NCBI GenBank assembly: GCA_022841825.1
Contig: JALHQT010000006.1
Span: 186,001 to 250,000, forward strand
DNA length: 64,000 nucleotides
DNA from: Anaerolineae bacterium
GTDB lineage: Bacteria; Chloroflexota; Anaerolineae; Aggregatilineales; Phototrophicaceae
Direction of reading: 5' to 3'
Part shown: in pieces, positions 27,237 through 35,916 of the stretch
How the letters are laid out: every line of letters begins with the position of its first letter
Position numbering within the stretch: the stretch's first letter is position 1
Notes under the pieces: generated by a model
The model's database searches: none
The model's input: the letters and a program-made list of their open reading frames with translations, nothing else
Told to the model about the DNA's origin: nothing
Program-made: the position numbers and the translations under genes

Positions 27237-27593
27237 TCATTGACTTAAGAGGCGATTGAAGAGCACCGGCAGCTCCTCAGGATCGAATGGTTTGAGCAGA
27301 AACGCCGACGCGCCCGCTTCCATCGCCTCATACTCCACATCCATACCTGATGTCATCACAATGGGCAGATTGGCAAGGTGGGTGTCTCGCCGCATGTCGC
27401 GGATGATATCGACCCCCTCCATATCCGACAAATGATAGTCCATCAGGACGAGATGTGGGCGATTCGCAAGCGCCTTAGGCATGGCATCCATTCCGCGAGA
27501 GACCGTCTGGACTTCAAAACCATCCAGCTCAAGGAGGGTCTGCAAGAGTTTTATCGTCGTTCTGTCGTCATCGACTATCATCACTTTTGGCAT
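27237..27593 (-). CDS. Single-domain response regulator (receiver only)
   Basis: A 118-residue CheY-like receiver. Acidic pocket VMIVDDDRT, phospho-acceptor Asp in VLMDYHLSDMEG, Thr/Ser switch VMTSGMD and Lys in FLLKPFDPEELP are all present. No output domain follows, so it must act by protein contact. The ATG at 27593 has GAGGG seven bases upstream; the in-frame extension upstream is poor protein. It lies upstream of the histidine kinase on the same strand, separated by a structured terminator region, and 93 bases after lon. Confidence 0.9.
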   Translation of the reverse strand: MPKVMIVDDDRTTIKLLQTLLELDGFEVQTVSRGMDAMPKALANRPHLVLMDYHLSDMEGVDIIRDMRRDTHLANLPIVMTSGMDVEYEAMEAGASAFLLKPFDPEELPVLFNRLLSQ

Positions 27594-27686
27594 GGGGTTT
27601 CCCTCTCGCTCTGGTCTTTTCACAACGACGCTAGTATACATCCAAAATGCGTAAACTTCGTTGAGTTGAAAACGCACCCACACGAA

Positions 27687-30242
27687 CTACGCGAGCCGCT
27701 TTGACTTCCGCTTTGCTTTCGGCTTGGTCGTATCCAGTTGCCCATTTGCCGACGCTTGCGCTGGGTCGGGAGCCAATGCCGTTTCCAGGGCTTCTTCCAG
27801 GCTTTCCACCAGGACGAACCTGAGTTTGCTCCGCACTTCCTCTGGCAAGTCGTCGAGGTCGTTTTCGTTGCGCTTGGGCAGGATGACCGTATCGACCCCA
27901 AACCTGCTGGCGGCAAGGATCTTGTCTTTTATCCCGCCAACCGGCAGGACCTGACCGCGTAGCGTGATCTCGCCCGTCATCGCCACGTTATGACGCACAG
28001 GACGATCCATCAGCAGCGACGTCAGCGCTACCGCCATCGTCACGCCTGCCGACGGACCATCCTTCGGCACAGCGCCAGACGGCACATGCAGATGCACATC
28101 ATAGTTATTGAATGAATCTTCCCAGATCCCCAGGTCCTTCGCCTTGGAACGCACGGCGCTGAAAGCGATGCGCGCGCTTTCCTGCATGACCTCGCCAAGA
28201 TGCCCGGTGTACTGGAAGCCTTTGCTCCCTGGCATACGTGTCGCCTCGATGAACAGGACATCGCCCCCGACCGGAGTCCATGCCAGTCCGGTTGCCACAC
28301 CCGGGCGGTCGGTACGCTGAATCACTTCGTCATAGCCGAAGCGCGGCTTGCCAAGCAGGTCGCGCAGTTCCTTCGGGTTGATCTCGATAGTCTGCGTATT
28401 GCCCTCCGCGATCTTGGTCACGACTTTGCGCACGGCGCGCCCAATCTCGCGTTCCAGGGTGCGCACGCCCGCCTCGCGGGTGTAATCGCGGATGATCTGT
28501 TCCAGCGCCTCGCGCGTGAAGCTCACCTCTTCCAGACGCAAACCGTTCTCACGAATCTGCCGCCTGACCAGGTACTGTTCGGCGATGGCGACCTTCTCCT
28601 GCTCGGTGTAACCACTGAGTTGGATGATCTCCATACGGTCACGCAGGGGACCGGGGATAGGGTCGAGTTCGTTGGCAGTCGTGATGAAGATCACGGGGCT
28701 GAGATCAAACGCCACATCCAGATAGTGGTCGCGGAATTCGTTGTTCTGCTCCGGGTCGAGCACCTCCAGCAGAGCGCTCGCCGGGTCGCCCCGGAAATCG
28801 CGCCCCAGCTTGTCGATCTCGTCCAGCATGATGATCGGGTTATGGCTTTCGACACGGCGGATCGTCTGGATCAGGCGTCCCGGCATCGCACCGATATAGG
28901 TACGGCGGAACCCACGAATCTCCGCCTCGTCACGCACACCACCCAGGCTCATGCGAATGAATTTGCGACCCATCGCCCGCGCAATCGACGCACCGAGCGA
29001 GGTCTTGCCGACGCCAGGCGGACCGACAAAACACAGGATCGCCCCTTCTCGGCTGCGCCGCAGGTAATCGGTCTCGGAACTCTTCAGTTCATCGGCGCGC
29101 TCACTGCGCAGCTTACGCACTGCCAGATATTCGAGAATACGTTCCTTGATGTCCTTCAGCCCATAATGGTCTTCGTCGAGGACACCCCGCGCATGGGCGA
29201 TGTCGAGGTTGTCGTCGGTCTGCTTCGACCAGGGCAAGCTGGTCATCCAGTCAAGATAGGTGCGGATGACTCCATACTCCGCCGCCGCCGTCGGCAGCTT
29301 CGAGAGGCGGTCGAGTTCGCGCGTCGCTTCCTTGCGCGCTTCATCGCTCATCCCGGACTCTTCGATCTTGGTGCGGAATTCCTCGACCTCGACGATCTGT
29401 TCGTCGCCCTCGCCAAGTTCGCGCTGAATTGCCTTGAGCTGTTCGCGCAGGAAGTATTCGCGCTGCACCTTTTCCATCTCGGTCTGCGCCTCAGTCTGGA
29501 TCTTGCGACCCAGCTCAAGCACTTCCAGTTCTTTACCGAGGATCGTCATCAGGCGGCGCAGTTTCGCCTCGACGCTGTCCAGTTCGAGAATTTGCTGGGC
29601 ATCCGCGAGATCGATGCGGATGTAGGTCGCAATCGTGTAGACGAGCTGCAGCGGGTCATCGACATTGAGCGCGTTCGAAATCAGCTCGCCGGGGATGCTC
29701 GGCACGAGATCGGCAAGCCGGGTGAACTGGTCGATCACGTTGCGCGTCAGCGCCTCGACCTCCAGCGACTTCTCGACCGTCTCGGCAGCCGCATGGACGT
29801 TCGCGCGCAGGAAGGGATCGGTCGTCGTAAAATCATCGACCGCGATGCGCGCGATGCCCTGCACAAGCATCCGGATCGTGCCATCCGGTGCGCGGAAAAG
29901 CCGGTGAATGGTCGCCAGGGTGCCGACGCGATAAATGTCGTCGGGTCCGGGCGTCTCCATATCCGGGTCTTTTGCCGTCACCAGCGCGATCATGCGGTCG
30001 CCGCTGACGACTTCATCCACCAGCTTGATGCTGCGCGGCTGCCCCACCGTCAGCGGTACCGCCGTCTGCGGGTAGATGACCAACCCACGCAGCGGCAGCA
30101 GGGGCAGTTCCGGAGGAACATCGGCTTGCTCGTGCTCCCCGGTCTCTGTAGCGTTCTTGACGATTACCTGAGGCTCCAGGTTTTCCAAATCGTCGAAATC
30201 CGCCTCCGGCATGACGACGGAATTGTCTTTTGGGTCAGCCAT
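27687..30242 (-). CDS. lon: ATP-dependent protease Lon
   Basis: Soluble AAA+ protease of 851 residues that degrades damaged and regulatory proteins. The N-terminal LON substrate-binding domain ([19 protein letters not shown]), a coiled-coil region, the AAA+ module with Walker [10 protein letters not shown] and Walker B MLDEIDKL, and the C-terminal protease domain follow in order. The catalytic dyad is Ser in PKDGPSAG and Lys in GGIKDKI. Length is normal. It begins 17 bases after the hsp20 stop, so the two form a heat-shock operon. The acidic N-terminal extension (about 45 residues) is longer than in E. coli. Confidence 0.97.
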   Translation of the reverse strand: MADPKDNSVVMPEADFDDLENLEPQVIVKNATETGEHEQADVPPELPLLPLRGLVIYPQTAVPLTVGQPRSIKLVDEVVSGDRMIALVTAKDPDMETPGPDDIYRVGTLATIHRLFRAPDGTIRMLVQGIARIAVDDFTTTDPFLRANVHAAAETVEKSLEVEALTRNVIDQFTRLADLVPSIPGELISNALNVDDPLQLVYTIATYIRIDLADAQQILELDSVEAKLRRLMTILGKELEVLELGRKIQTEAQTEMEKVQREYFLREQLKAIQRELGEGDEQIVEVEEFRTKIEESGMSDEARKEATRELDRLSKLPTAAAEYGVIRTYLDWMTSLPWSKQTDDNLDIAHARGVLDEDHYGLKDIKERILEYLAVRKLRSERADELKSSETDYLRRSREGAILCFVGPPGVGKTSLGASIARAMGRKFIRMSLGGVRDEAEIRGFRRTYIGAMPGRLIQTIRRVESHNPIIMLDEIDKLGRDFRGDPASALLEVLDPEQNNEFRDHYLDVAFDLSPVIFITTANELDPIPGPLRDRMEIIQLSGYTEQEKVAIAEQYLVRRQIRENGLRLEEVSFTREALEQIIRDYTREAGVRTLEREIGRAVRKVVTKIAEGNTQTIEINPKELRDLLGKPRFGYDEVIQRTDRPGVATGLAWTPVGGDVLFIEATRMPGSKGFQYTGHLGEVMQESARIAFSAVRSKAKDLGIWEDSFNNYDVHLHVPSGAVPKDGPSAGVTMAVALTSLLMDRPVRHNVAMTGEITLRGQVLPVGGIKDKILAASRFGVDTVILPKRNENDLDDLPEEVRSKLRFVLVESLEEALETALAPDPAQASANGQLDTTKPKAKRKSKRLA

Positions 30243-30259
30243 GTCGCTTCTTCATCCTG

Positions 30260-30679
30260 TCATGTAGAGCCGTCGTCAGCATGATCGACGACCTGAAAAT
30301 GTGTCTCCGGGCGTCTCGGCAGGTCGATTTGCAGGAAGCCATCGCGGTAACTGGCGCTGACCTCATCACGTTCGACAGACCAGGGGAGCCGAATTTCGAC
30401 CCGAAATTCGCCATAGCCGATTTCGACCTGATGATACGCCACGCCCTGGAGGGTAGGGCGTTCCCGCACGCCGGTGATGACCACTCTGCCCTCCAGGAGG
30501 ACGACATTGAAATCACCCGCGCGCATCCCCGCGATTTCGACCACAATCCGCAGCCGATCTGAAAATTCAAGGACATCCGTCGGCGGGCTGAAGGGGCGAT
30601 TGCCACGCCAGACGACATAACTCTCGACGCGCCAGCGATTGCCCGCCCGTTCCAATGTTTCGCGCCTATCGTCCTGCAT
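30260..30679 (-). CDS. Hsp20/alpha-crystallin small heat-shock protein
   Basis: ATP-independent holdase chaperone of 139 residues. The alpha-crystallin domain spans about residues 35-125, with the A-x-x-x-G-V/L-L-like stretch YRDGFLQIDLPR near its end and VVITGVRERP in the middle. The C-terminal tail is short, and the usual I-x-I motif is not obvious. It is the first gene of the hsp20-lon unit; an inverted repeat overlaps its likely promoter. The 205 bases upstream hold that promoter and a GGGCGAAC palindrome. Confidence 0.88.
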   Translation of the reverse strand: MQDDRRETLERAGNRWRVESYVVWRGNRPFSPPTDVLEFSDRLRIVVEIAGMRAGDFNVVLLEGRVVITGVRERPTLQGVAYHQVEIGYGEFRVEIRLPWSVERDEVSASYRDGFLQIDLPRRPETHFQVVDHADDGST

Positions 30680-30730
30680 CCCGTTCTTCCCCCGTCACGC
30701 AGCGGCGTTGGATACGGAGAATCATACCAT

Positions 30731-30748
30731 TGGTCGTAAAGACGACCA
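30731..30748. promoter_or_regulatory. Inverted repeat upstream of hsp20-lon
   Basis: TGGTCGT-AAAG-ACGACCA is a perfect 7-base inverted repeat with a 4-base gap, 52 bases before the hsp20 start and just upstream of a TATGAT -10 box on the minus strand (30726-30721). It is neither CIRCE nor the HspR (HAIR) sequence. Confidence 0.5.
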
Positions 30749-30818
30749 GTGTAGTTTCCATAGTACGTTCGGCGGATAAGAAAGGAGATGTCGCCGCGTA
30801 AACGATCTGTAAGAAGTG

Positions 30819-30842
30819 AGGGCGAACACACGCGTTCGCCCT
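30819..30842. repeat. GGGCGAAC palindrome
   Basis: AGGGCGAAC and GTTCGCCCT flank a six-base loop. It lies 43 bases after the stop of the minus-strand ABC permease and may act as its 3' end structure. Related palindromes occur at 45197-45226 and 55586-55609, and a half copy (GGTTCGCCCCTACCC) lies at 30876-30890. Confidence 0.6.
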
Positions 30843-30884
30843 TGTGCGGGAGATGGTACGGCAGGCAATGTTGCAGGTTCGCCC

Positions 30885-32399
30885 CTACCCTCCGCCCAAT
30901 ACCGCCCGAACGACCAGCGGCGTGATGTTCGCTTCGATCACCGCAGCAACAACCAGCCCCGGCAGGATCAACCCCATCCACAAGCGGATGGTATCTCCCA
31001 GCGTCTGCGTCCACGCCTGCCCAACCGTCATGTTTGCAGGCGGGCGCGTGACCACCGCGCCCAGTTTGAGCGCCGCAGCCGTCGCCAGCAGGATGACCGG
31101 GATCTCGACAATGCCGTGCGTCAGGACAGCCGGCACGAAGAGCAGCGGGCTGTAACCCGCCGCGATGACCTGCGTGAGCAGGTATCCCAGCAGGACATAG
31201 ACGATGGGAGTCAGGAGCAGCGCGCCAATCCCGAAGGTGAAGACAGCGAGGATCGTCGCTCCGGCGAGCACGCGCCAATTCTGGACGAGAATCGACATCA
31301 CGACAGGCTGCTCGCCAAAGAAGAAGCGCGACGCCATGTCCAGGTTGGTCGTCACTTCCATCATGCCAATGTCGCGCGGCAGCCCCAACTGATACTGCGG
31401 CTGAAGACCGGCGTAGATGCCCGCCAGGATAGACACGAGGACCACCAGCACTGTGACGTGCGAAGCCAGCCCCAGCCGACGCAGGCTGCCGGCGACCCCT
31501 TCGCGGTACCAGGCGACAGCATCGACCCGCTCTGTCGATCTCAGATCGCCCCAACGGATATGCCGCCAGATGCCCGCCGCGATCTGCTTGAGGTTGAAGC
31601 CGTCGATCATGCGACCGAGGAGTTCCTCGCGGTTGAAGATGCTGTTGCCCACGCGCAGCAGCAAGCCCACGACCACCATCATGCCGAAGATGATCGCCCA
31701 CAACGAGCCAATCCCATCCGGCGAATCGGCATCCGGCGCAAGGAACATGATGGCGCTTTCGCCCTGGATGACCAGCGTCATCGGGATGATGATGAAGCTC
31801 GCCAGCAGGTTCGCCGCGCGCGTACTGGTCGTCTGACTGCTCACAACCACCGCCCCAGTCACCATCACCAGCGCCTGCACGGTGGTCAGCAGGATGATTT
31901 GCAGGACGAGCATCGGCTGCGGACGCCATGCCAGATCGCCTAGAACGAGGCTGCCCAGGTAGACCGCCATGCCGCCGTAGCTGGAAACCAGCGGCGGGAT
32001 CATCGCTGCGAGCGTTTTGCCGATGTACAACTCGGTATTGGTCAGCGGCGTACTGAGCAAAGGCTCCAGACTGCGACGCTCTTTTTCGCCGACGAACGTC
32101 TCCAGCGCGATCACGAGTGAGATCGAGATCGGGAAGAAGCCGACGATCATCAACAGGAACGGGATCGTGCGCTCGCCGATGATCTCCGCGCCGTAATTGG
32201 AGACAAAATCGGTGAACTGCCCGGCAACGAACTGGGCCAGGAACGGGAACAGAAACGTCAGGATGATGATCGGCGCGAGAATGCGCCAGTCACGAAAGCT
32301 GTCCTTGACCTCGCGCTCCGTAACAAGCAGCGCGTTCGCCAGTGATTTACGCCAGGCGGGTGCTTCGCGCGAAGAGTCGGGTTTAGCGATGGCTGTCAT
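30885..32399 (-). CDS. ABC-2 permease fused to a SpoIIM-like domain
   Basis: A 504-residue membrane protein. The N-terminal half is an ABC-2 (NatB-like) exporter subunit: a cytoplasmic start rich in EREVKDSFRDWR, a large helix pair, and the coupling region EKERRSLEPLLSTPLTN. From about residue 284 it changes to a SpoIIM-like membrane domain, with NWRVLAGATILAVFTFGIGA and the characteristic HGIVEIPVILLATAAALKLG. SpoIIM-type domains are usually separate proteins. The ATG at 32399 overlaps the ATPase gene by 17 bases. Export substrate unknown. Confidence 0.8.
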   Translation of the reverse strand: MTAIAKPDSSREAPAWRKSLANALLVTEREVKDSFRDWRILAPIIILTFLFPFLAQFVAGQFTDFVSNYGAEIIGERTIPFLLMIVGFFPISISLVIALETFVGEKERRSLEPLLSTPLTNTELYIGKTLAAMIPPLVSSYGGMAVYLGSLVLGDLAWRPQPMLVLQIILLTTVQALVMVTGAVVVSSQTTSTRAANLLASFIIIPMTLVIQGESAIMFLAPDADSPDGIGSLWAIIFGMMVVVGLLLRVGNSIFNREELLGRMIDGFNLKQIAAGIWRHIRWGDLRSTERVDAVAWYREGVAGSLRRLGLASHVTVLVVLVSILAGIYAGLQPQYQLGLPRDIGMMEVTTNLDMASRFFFGEQPVVMSILVQNWRVLAGATILAVFTFGIGALLLTPIVYVLLGYLLTQVIAAGYSPLLFVPAVLTHGIVEIPVILLATAAALKLGAVVTRPPANMTVGQAWTQTLGDTIRLWMGLILPGLVVAAVIEANITPLVVRAVLGGG

Positions 32400-33330
32400 G
32401 CGCGACTTCCTTCGATTCGTCTTCCTGCATGATTTGCAGATAGACATCTTCCAATGTCTGCGAGACGGGCGCGAGCGTCACAATGTCGATCCCCAGGTCG
32501 GCAACGCGGCGAATGAGCGCAGGATTGGTCACTTGCGGTTCGCGCACACGGTAGCGCAGCCAGCTTTCGCCCTGCCCTTCGACCTGCACCATATCGGCGA
32601 TATCCTTCGCCAGTCCGTTCAGGACGCCATTTACACGCAACTCCATCACGGGGTCACCGACGATACGACGCGCCAGCTCGTCAAACGTCCCGCTGGCGAT
32701 GATACGCCCGCGCCGGATGATGGCAATCTGGTGCGCCAGTTCCTGCGCCTCGGTCAGGTTGTGCGTCGTGATCAGGAAAGTGCGCTCGTCGCCGAGCAGC
32801 TCGATGATGGCATCGCGCACCTGGCGCGCCGACTGCGGGTCCATCGCTGAGGTTGGCTCGTCGAGCAGCAGGACGGGCGGGTTATGCAGCATGGCGCGGA
32901 CGAGTGCCAGCTTCTGCTTCATGCCCTTGCTGTACTCGCCCAGACGCTTGTCGAGCGCAAAGGTCAGTCCGAAGCGCTCCATCAGCGCCAGCGCGCGCGT
33001 GCGACGCGCCTGCTTTGGCAAGCCGTAAGCGCGTCCGAAGAAGTCGAGATATTCGACCGCCTTCGACCGTTCGTATAAGCCGTGCTGTTCGGTGAGCACG
33101 CCAACGCTGGCGCGCACCTTCTCGGCGTCCTGAACGACATCGTACCCCGCGACGCGCGCCCAACCGGACGTTGGCGCGAGGATCGACGTGAGCATACGCA
33201 CACTGGTCGTTTTGCCCGCGCCGTTGGGACCCAGCAGCGCCAGCACTGTGCCGGGCTGAACACTCAGCGAGACGCGATCGACCGCAAGGAATTGATCGTA
33301 AACTTTGGTCAGTTCGTGGGCTTCAATCAT
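32383..33330 (-). CDS. ABC transporter ATPase (NatA-like)
   Basis: A 315-residue nucleotide-binding subunit. Walker A GPNGAGKTT, signature YSKGMKQKLALVRAM, Walker B LLLDEPTSAMD and switch His in LITTHNLTEA are intact. The C-terminal extension (about 90 residues) is typical of ABC-2 exporter ATPases. It is co-transcribed with, and overlaps, the SpoIIM-fused permease. No regulatory gene is adjacent on this strand. Confidence 0.93.
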   Translation of the reverse strand: MIEAHELTKVYDQFLAVDRVSLSVQPGTVLALLGPNGAGKTTSVRMLTSILAPTSGWARVAGYDVVQDAEKVRASVGVLTEQHGLYERSKAVEYLDFFGRAYGLPKQARRTRALALMERFGLTFALDKRLGEYSKGMKQKLALVRAMLHNPPVLLLDEPTSAMDPQSARQVRDAIIELLGDERTFLITTHNLTEAQELAHQIAIIRRGRIIASGTFDELARRIVGDPVMELRVNGVLNGLAKDIADMVQVEGQGESWLRYRVREPQVTNPALIRRVADLGIDIVTLAPVSQTLEDVYLQIMQEDESKEVAHDSHR

Positions 33331-33403
33331 GCGGAAATAACACCTGTGGCTGTTCTATCAGGCATTATCCCACGAAAAAGGCGGCATCGGCGTTAATCAT
33401 GCG

Positions 33404-33517
33404 TCAGTACCGGTTCAGCCTGGGGTCGAGCGCGTCGCGCAAGCCGTCGCCCAACCGGTTGAAACCCAGCACGGTGATCATGATTGCCAAGCCCGGATAG
33501 AAGACCAGATACGCGGG
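33404..33517 (-). pseudogene. Remnant of an oligopeptide ABC permease (DppC/OppC C-terminus)
   Basis: The minus-strand frame ending in TGA at 33404 reads [20 protein letters not shown] and then [14 protein letters not shown], the conserved last helix and tail of DppC/OppC-type permeases. Only about 37 codons are recognisable; upstream the frame continues into unrelated sequence ([10 protein letters not shown]). No SBP, ATPase or partner permease is nearby, so this is a leftover of a deleted transporter. Confidence 0.75.
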
Positions 33518-33651
33518 GCAGAAACGATGAGCACCGGAAAAGCCCCCCATCTTGGCTGCCCTTCCCTGTCAGAGCCGAGATGTTTCTTATCCGGTACTCA
33601 TGTTCTTGCCATTTTAGTCGATGATCACAAATGTGCAAGCAAGTTCCTTTA

Positions 33652-33690
33652 TTGACACCCCAAAAACATCGTTTTACAATGCATCGTAAA
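33652..33690 (+). promoter_or_regulatory. padR promoter with overlapping palindromic operator
   Basis: TTGACA (33652-33657) and TACAAT (33675-33680) are 17 bases apart. An 18-base inverted repeat, TTTAC-AATGCATC-GTAAA (33673-33690), covers the -10 box; only one base pair breaks its symmetry. Binding there would block transcription, so autorepression by PadR is likely. Confidence 0.7.
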
Positions 33691-33710
33691 TCGATGGATA
33701 GGAATTTGAC

Positions 33711-34028
33711 ATGAACATGAAAGGCAGTCTGCCGCTACTCATCCTGGTTGTGCTCTCCAAAGGTGCCAGTCATGGCTATCAGATCGCCAAAGCGATCAAG
33801 CAGCAGTCGAGCGGTGTGCTCGATTTCAAAGAAGGCACGCTCTATCCCACGCTGCACAATCTCGAAGAGCAGGGCGTCATCGAAGCCTTCGAGCAGGAGG
33901 AGAGCGGGCGCACACGCCGCTACTATCGACTGACGGACGAGGGACGCGCCATGCTGGAGCGCCAGCTTGACGAATGGTCGCGCTACAGCAGCGCCGTTGA
34001 GACGATCCTGCGGGGAGCCGCGACATGA
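33711..34028 (+). CDS. PadR-family transcriptional repressor
   Basis: A 105-residue winged-helix protein of the short PadR class. MKGSLPLLILVVLSKGASHGYQI and FKEGTLYPTLHNLEEQGVIEA are the family hallmarks, followed by the wing TRRYYRLTDEG and a dimerisation helix. AGGA lies seven bases before the ATG. It is the first gene of a four-gene operon with ATGA or short overlaps, ending in an ABC-2 exporter, and it probably represses that operon through the palindrome at 33673-33690. Confidence 0.93.
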   Translation: MNMKGSLPLLILVVLSKGASHGYQIAKAIKQQSSGVLDFKEGTLYPTLHNLEEQGVIEAFEQEESGRTRRYYRLTDEGRAMLERQLDEWSRYSSAVETILRGAAT

Positions 34029-34927
34029 GCGCCCCGCTGGATTTATGCGAGTGGCTCGGCGCGGCGACGCACGGACTGCCAGCGCATCTCAAAGCACGCA
34101 TCTATGACGAGCTGAACGCCCACTACCAGGATGCCTACGACGACGCGACCGCAGACGGCAGCAGCGCCGCCGAAGCGCATCACCTGGCAATATCGCACCT
34201 GGGTGATCCGCGCCTGACCGCCCACGCACTGCGCGCGACCCACCTCGCGAAACAGCGCTATGCCTGGGCGATGGGCGCAGCGCTGGCGTCGCTGCTGTGG
34301 GTCGTCGTTGGCGCATTGATGATGGGCAGCACCCTGCTGTACAGCCTGTTCGCGTTTGCGCTCTTTGTCGTCGTCAACCGCGCTTTCCGCCGCATGTTGG
34401 ACGCGGATGTCGAGGCTGCCATTGCGCCAACGGCAGCGCAATCGCCTTCCGCATTCAAAACGCCGGACGCCTTTCATGTGATCGAAGTCTGCACGCTGCT
34501 GGTCATCATCACGGGCATCATCGGCAGTCTAGACATTCTGCACTATCCCAGCGCGTTGATGCTGACTGACCCGTTGATCCTCGGTCGCGCCAATCTCCAC
34601 CCACAGGACATCACCGCGCTGCACGTCCTGATGGCGGTCGCCATGGGCGGTGTCGGCGTCGGATGGCTGATGTTGAGCGAGCGATTGATAGACCAGGGAA
34701 CCACGCTCAAGCGGCTCGCTCCCCTGATCCGCTCGGCAATCCTGGTCAACGGACTGGGCTTGATCGCGGCAGGAGCATCGCTGCTGCTGCGCAACCCGGA
34801 CGCCATCAACCTCGCCAGTCTGATCGCAGGGTCAGCAGGTTTTGCACGGCAGGCGCTGTTCACGCTGCTCTTCTACCGCGCTGCCTTCCGGCGCAGTTCG
34901 CATCCGCAGCGCAGGGGGTTGTCATGA
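34025..34927 (+). CDS. Membrane protein with N-terminal HAAS/DUF1700-like domain
   Basis: A 300-residue protein. The first 75 residues are a soluble helical domain (LKARIYDELNAHYQDAYDDA, AEAHHLAISHLGDPRLTA) like the HAAS domain that is nearly always encoded after PadR. The rest holds about six membrane helices. Such proteins are thought to transmit or modulate PadR control, but the mechanism is unknown. The start overlaps the padR stop by four bases and its stop overlaps the next ATG in the same way. Confidence 0.7.
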   Translation: MSAPLDLCEWLGAATHGLPAHLKARIYDELNAHYQDAYDDATADGSSAAEAHHLAISHLGDPRLTAHALRATHLAKQRYAWAMGAALASLLWVVVGALMMGSTLLYSLFAFALFVVVNRAFRRMLDADVEAAIAPTAAQSPSAFKTPDAFHVIEVCTLLVIITGIIGSLDILHYPSALMLTDPLILGRANLHPQDITALHVLMAVAMGGVGVGWLMLSERLIDQGTTLKRLAPLIRSAILVNGLGLIAAGASLLLRNPDAINLASLIAGSAGFARQALFTLLFYRAAFRRSSHPQRRGLS

Positions 34928-35916
34928 GCACAGTGTTGGCGCTGGAAACACGCGGGCTGACCAAAGATTTCGGGCGTGGCAAGAAACGCGTGCGCGCCGT
35001 CAATCATCTCGACTTGCAGGTGGAAGCCGGGCAGGTCTACGGCTTTCTGGGTCCAAACGGCGCGGGCAAGACGACGACCATCCGCATCCTGCTCGACCTC
35101 GTGCGCGCCACCCAGGGCGAAGCGCTCCTGTTCGGGCAGCGCGCCTATCGCAATCCCGCGCTCCTGAAGCGCGTCGGCGCACTCGTCGAAGGCGCGACCT
35201 TCTACCCGTATCTTACAGGCAGGCAAAATCTCGAAGTGCTCGCCCGCACCGAAGGCACCTACGACAAAGCGCAGATCGCGCGGCTGATCGAGCGCGTCGG
35301 CATGGCAGACCGCGCCGACCGCCGCGCTGGCGGATATTCGACAGGGATGAAGCAGCGCATGGGCGTCGCCGCCGCGCTGATGGGGCAGCCTGAGCTGATC
35401 ATCCTCGACGAACCGACCAACGGCTTAGACCCGGCGGGCATCCAGGAGATGCGCATCCTGGTGCGCGAGCTGGTCGAAAAAGACGGCAAAACCGTCTTCC
35501 TCTCCAGCCACATGCTCAACGAAGTCGAACAGGTCTGTGACCGCGTGGCGATCATCCGGCGTGGCGAAATCGTGCGGGAAGGCGCGGTGAGCGGGCTGCT
35601 GGCGGAGCAGGCGCGCGTCCGAGTCGATGCCCAGCCGCTCGAAAAAGCGTACGCCATCCTGTGCCAGCACTGGACGACGCATTACGTCGCTGGCGGTTCT
35701 GGCGTCCTGGCGGTTGATCGCGTGGAAGCGCCACGACGCGAAGTAAGCCAGGAGGTGACACATTCCGGCATCCTCGTCAACGCTGCCCGCGAAGACATCC
35801 CGCAGATTGCCCGCAAACTGATCGAAGCGAACATCGAGATCTTCGAGATCGCGCCAGAGCGGCAATCGCTCGAAGACTATTTCCTCGCCGTTACCTCGGA
35901 GGAGAACCATGCTTAG
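34924..35916 (+). CDS. ABC transporter ATPase (PadR operon)
   Basis: A 330-residue nucleotide-binding protein. Walker A GPNGAGKTTT, signature GYSTGMKQRMGVAAALMG, Walker B LIILDEPTNGLDP and switch His in FLSSHMLNEVEQ are intact. The C-terminal extension matches the BcrA/NatA type of exporter ATPase. The start at 34924 (MSTVLALETRGLTKDFG) overlaps the preceding stop by four bases; an open frame further upstream is in the wrong phase of the HAAS gene. Confidence 0.93.
   Translation: MSTVLALETRGLTKDFGRGKKRVRAVNHLDLQVEAGQVYGFLGPNGAGKTTTIRILLDLVRATQGEALLFGQRAYRNPALLKRVGALVEGATFYPYLTGRQNLEVLARTEGTYDKAQIARLIERVGMADRADRRAGGYSTGMKQRMGVAAALMGQPELIILDEPTNGLDPAGIQEMRILVRELVEKDGKTVFLSSHMLNEVEQVCDRVAIIRRGEIVREGAVSGLLAEQARVRVDAQPLEKAYAILCQHWTTHYVAGGSGVLAVDRVEAPRREVSQEVTHSGILVNAAREDIPQIARKLIEANIEIFEIAPERQSLEDYFLAVTSEENHA

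Noticed and set aside
28200-30284. 694-codon open frame on the plus strand, antisense to lon
   Set aside because: It mirrors the lon codons, has no known domain and is rich in Arg/His/Gln as expected from the reverse of GC-rich coding DNA.
30680-30790. CIRCE or HspR (HAIR) element upstream of hsp20-lon
   Set aside because: The inverted repeat has a different sequence and spacing from both.
30235-31929. 564-codon minus-strand frame across hsp20 and the SpoIIM-fused permease
   Set aside because: It overlaps two genes with clear motifs on the same strand in another frame and is low-complexity.
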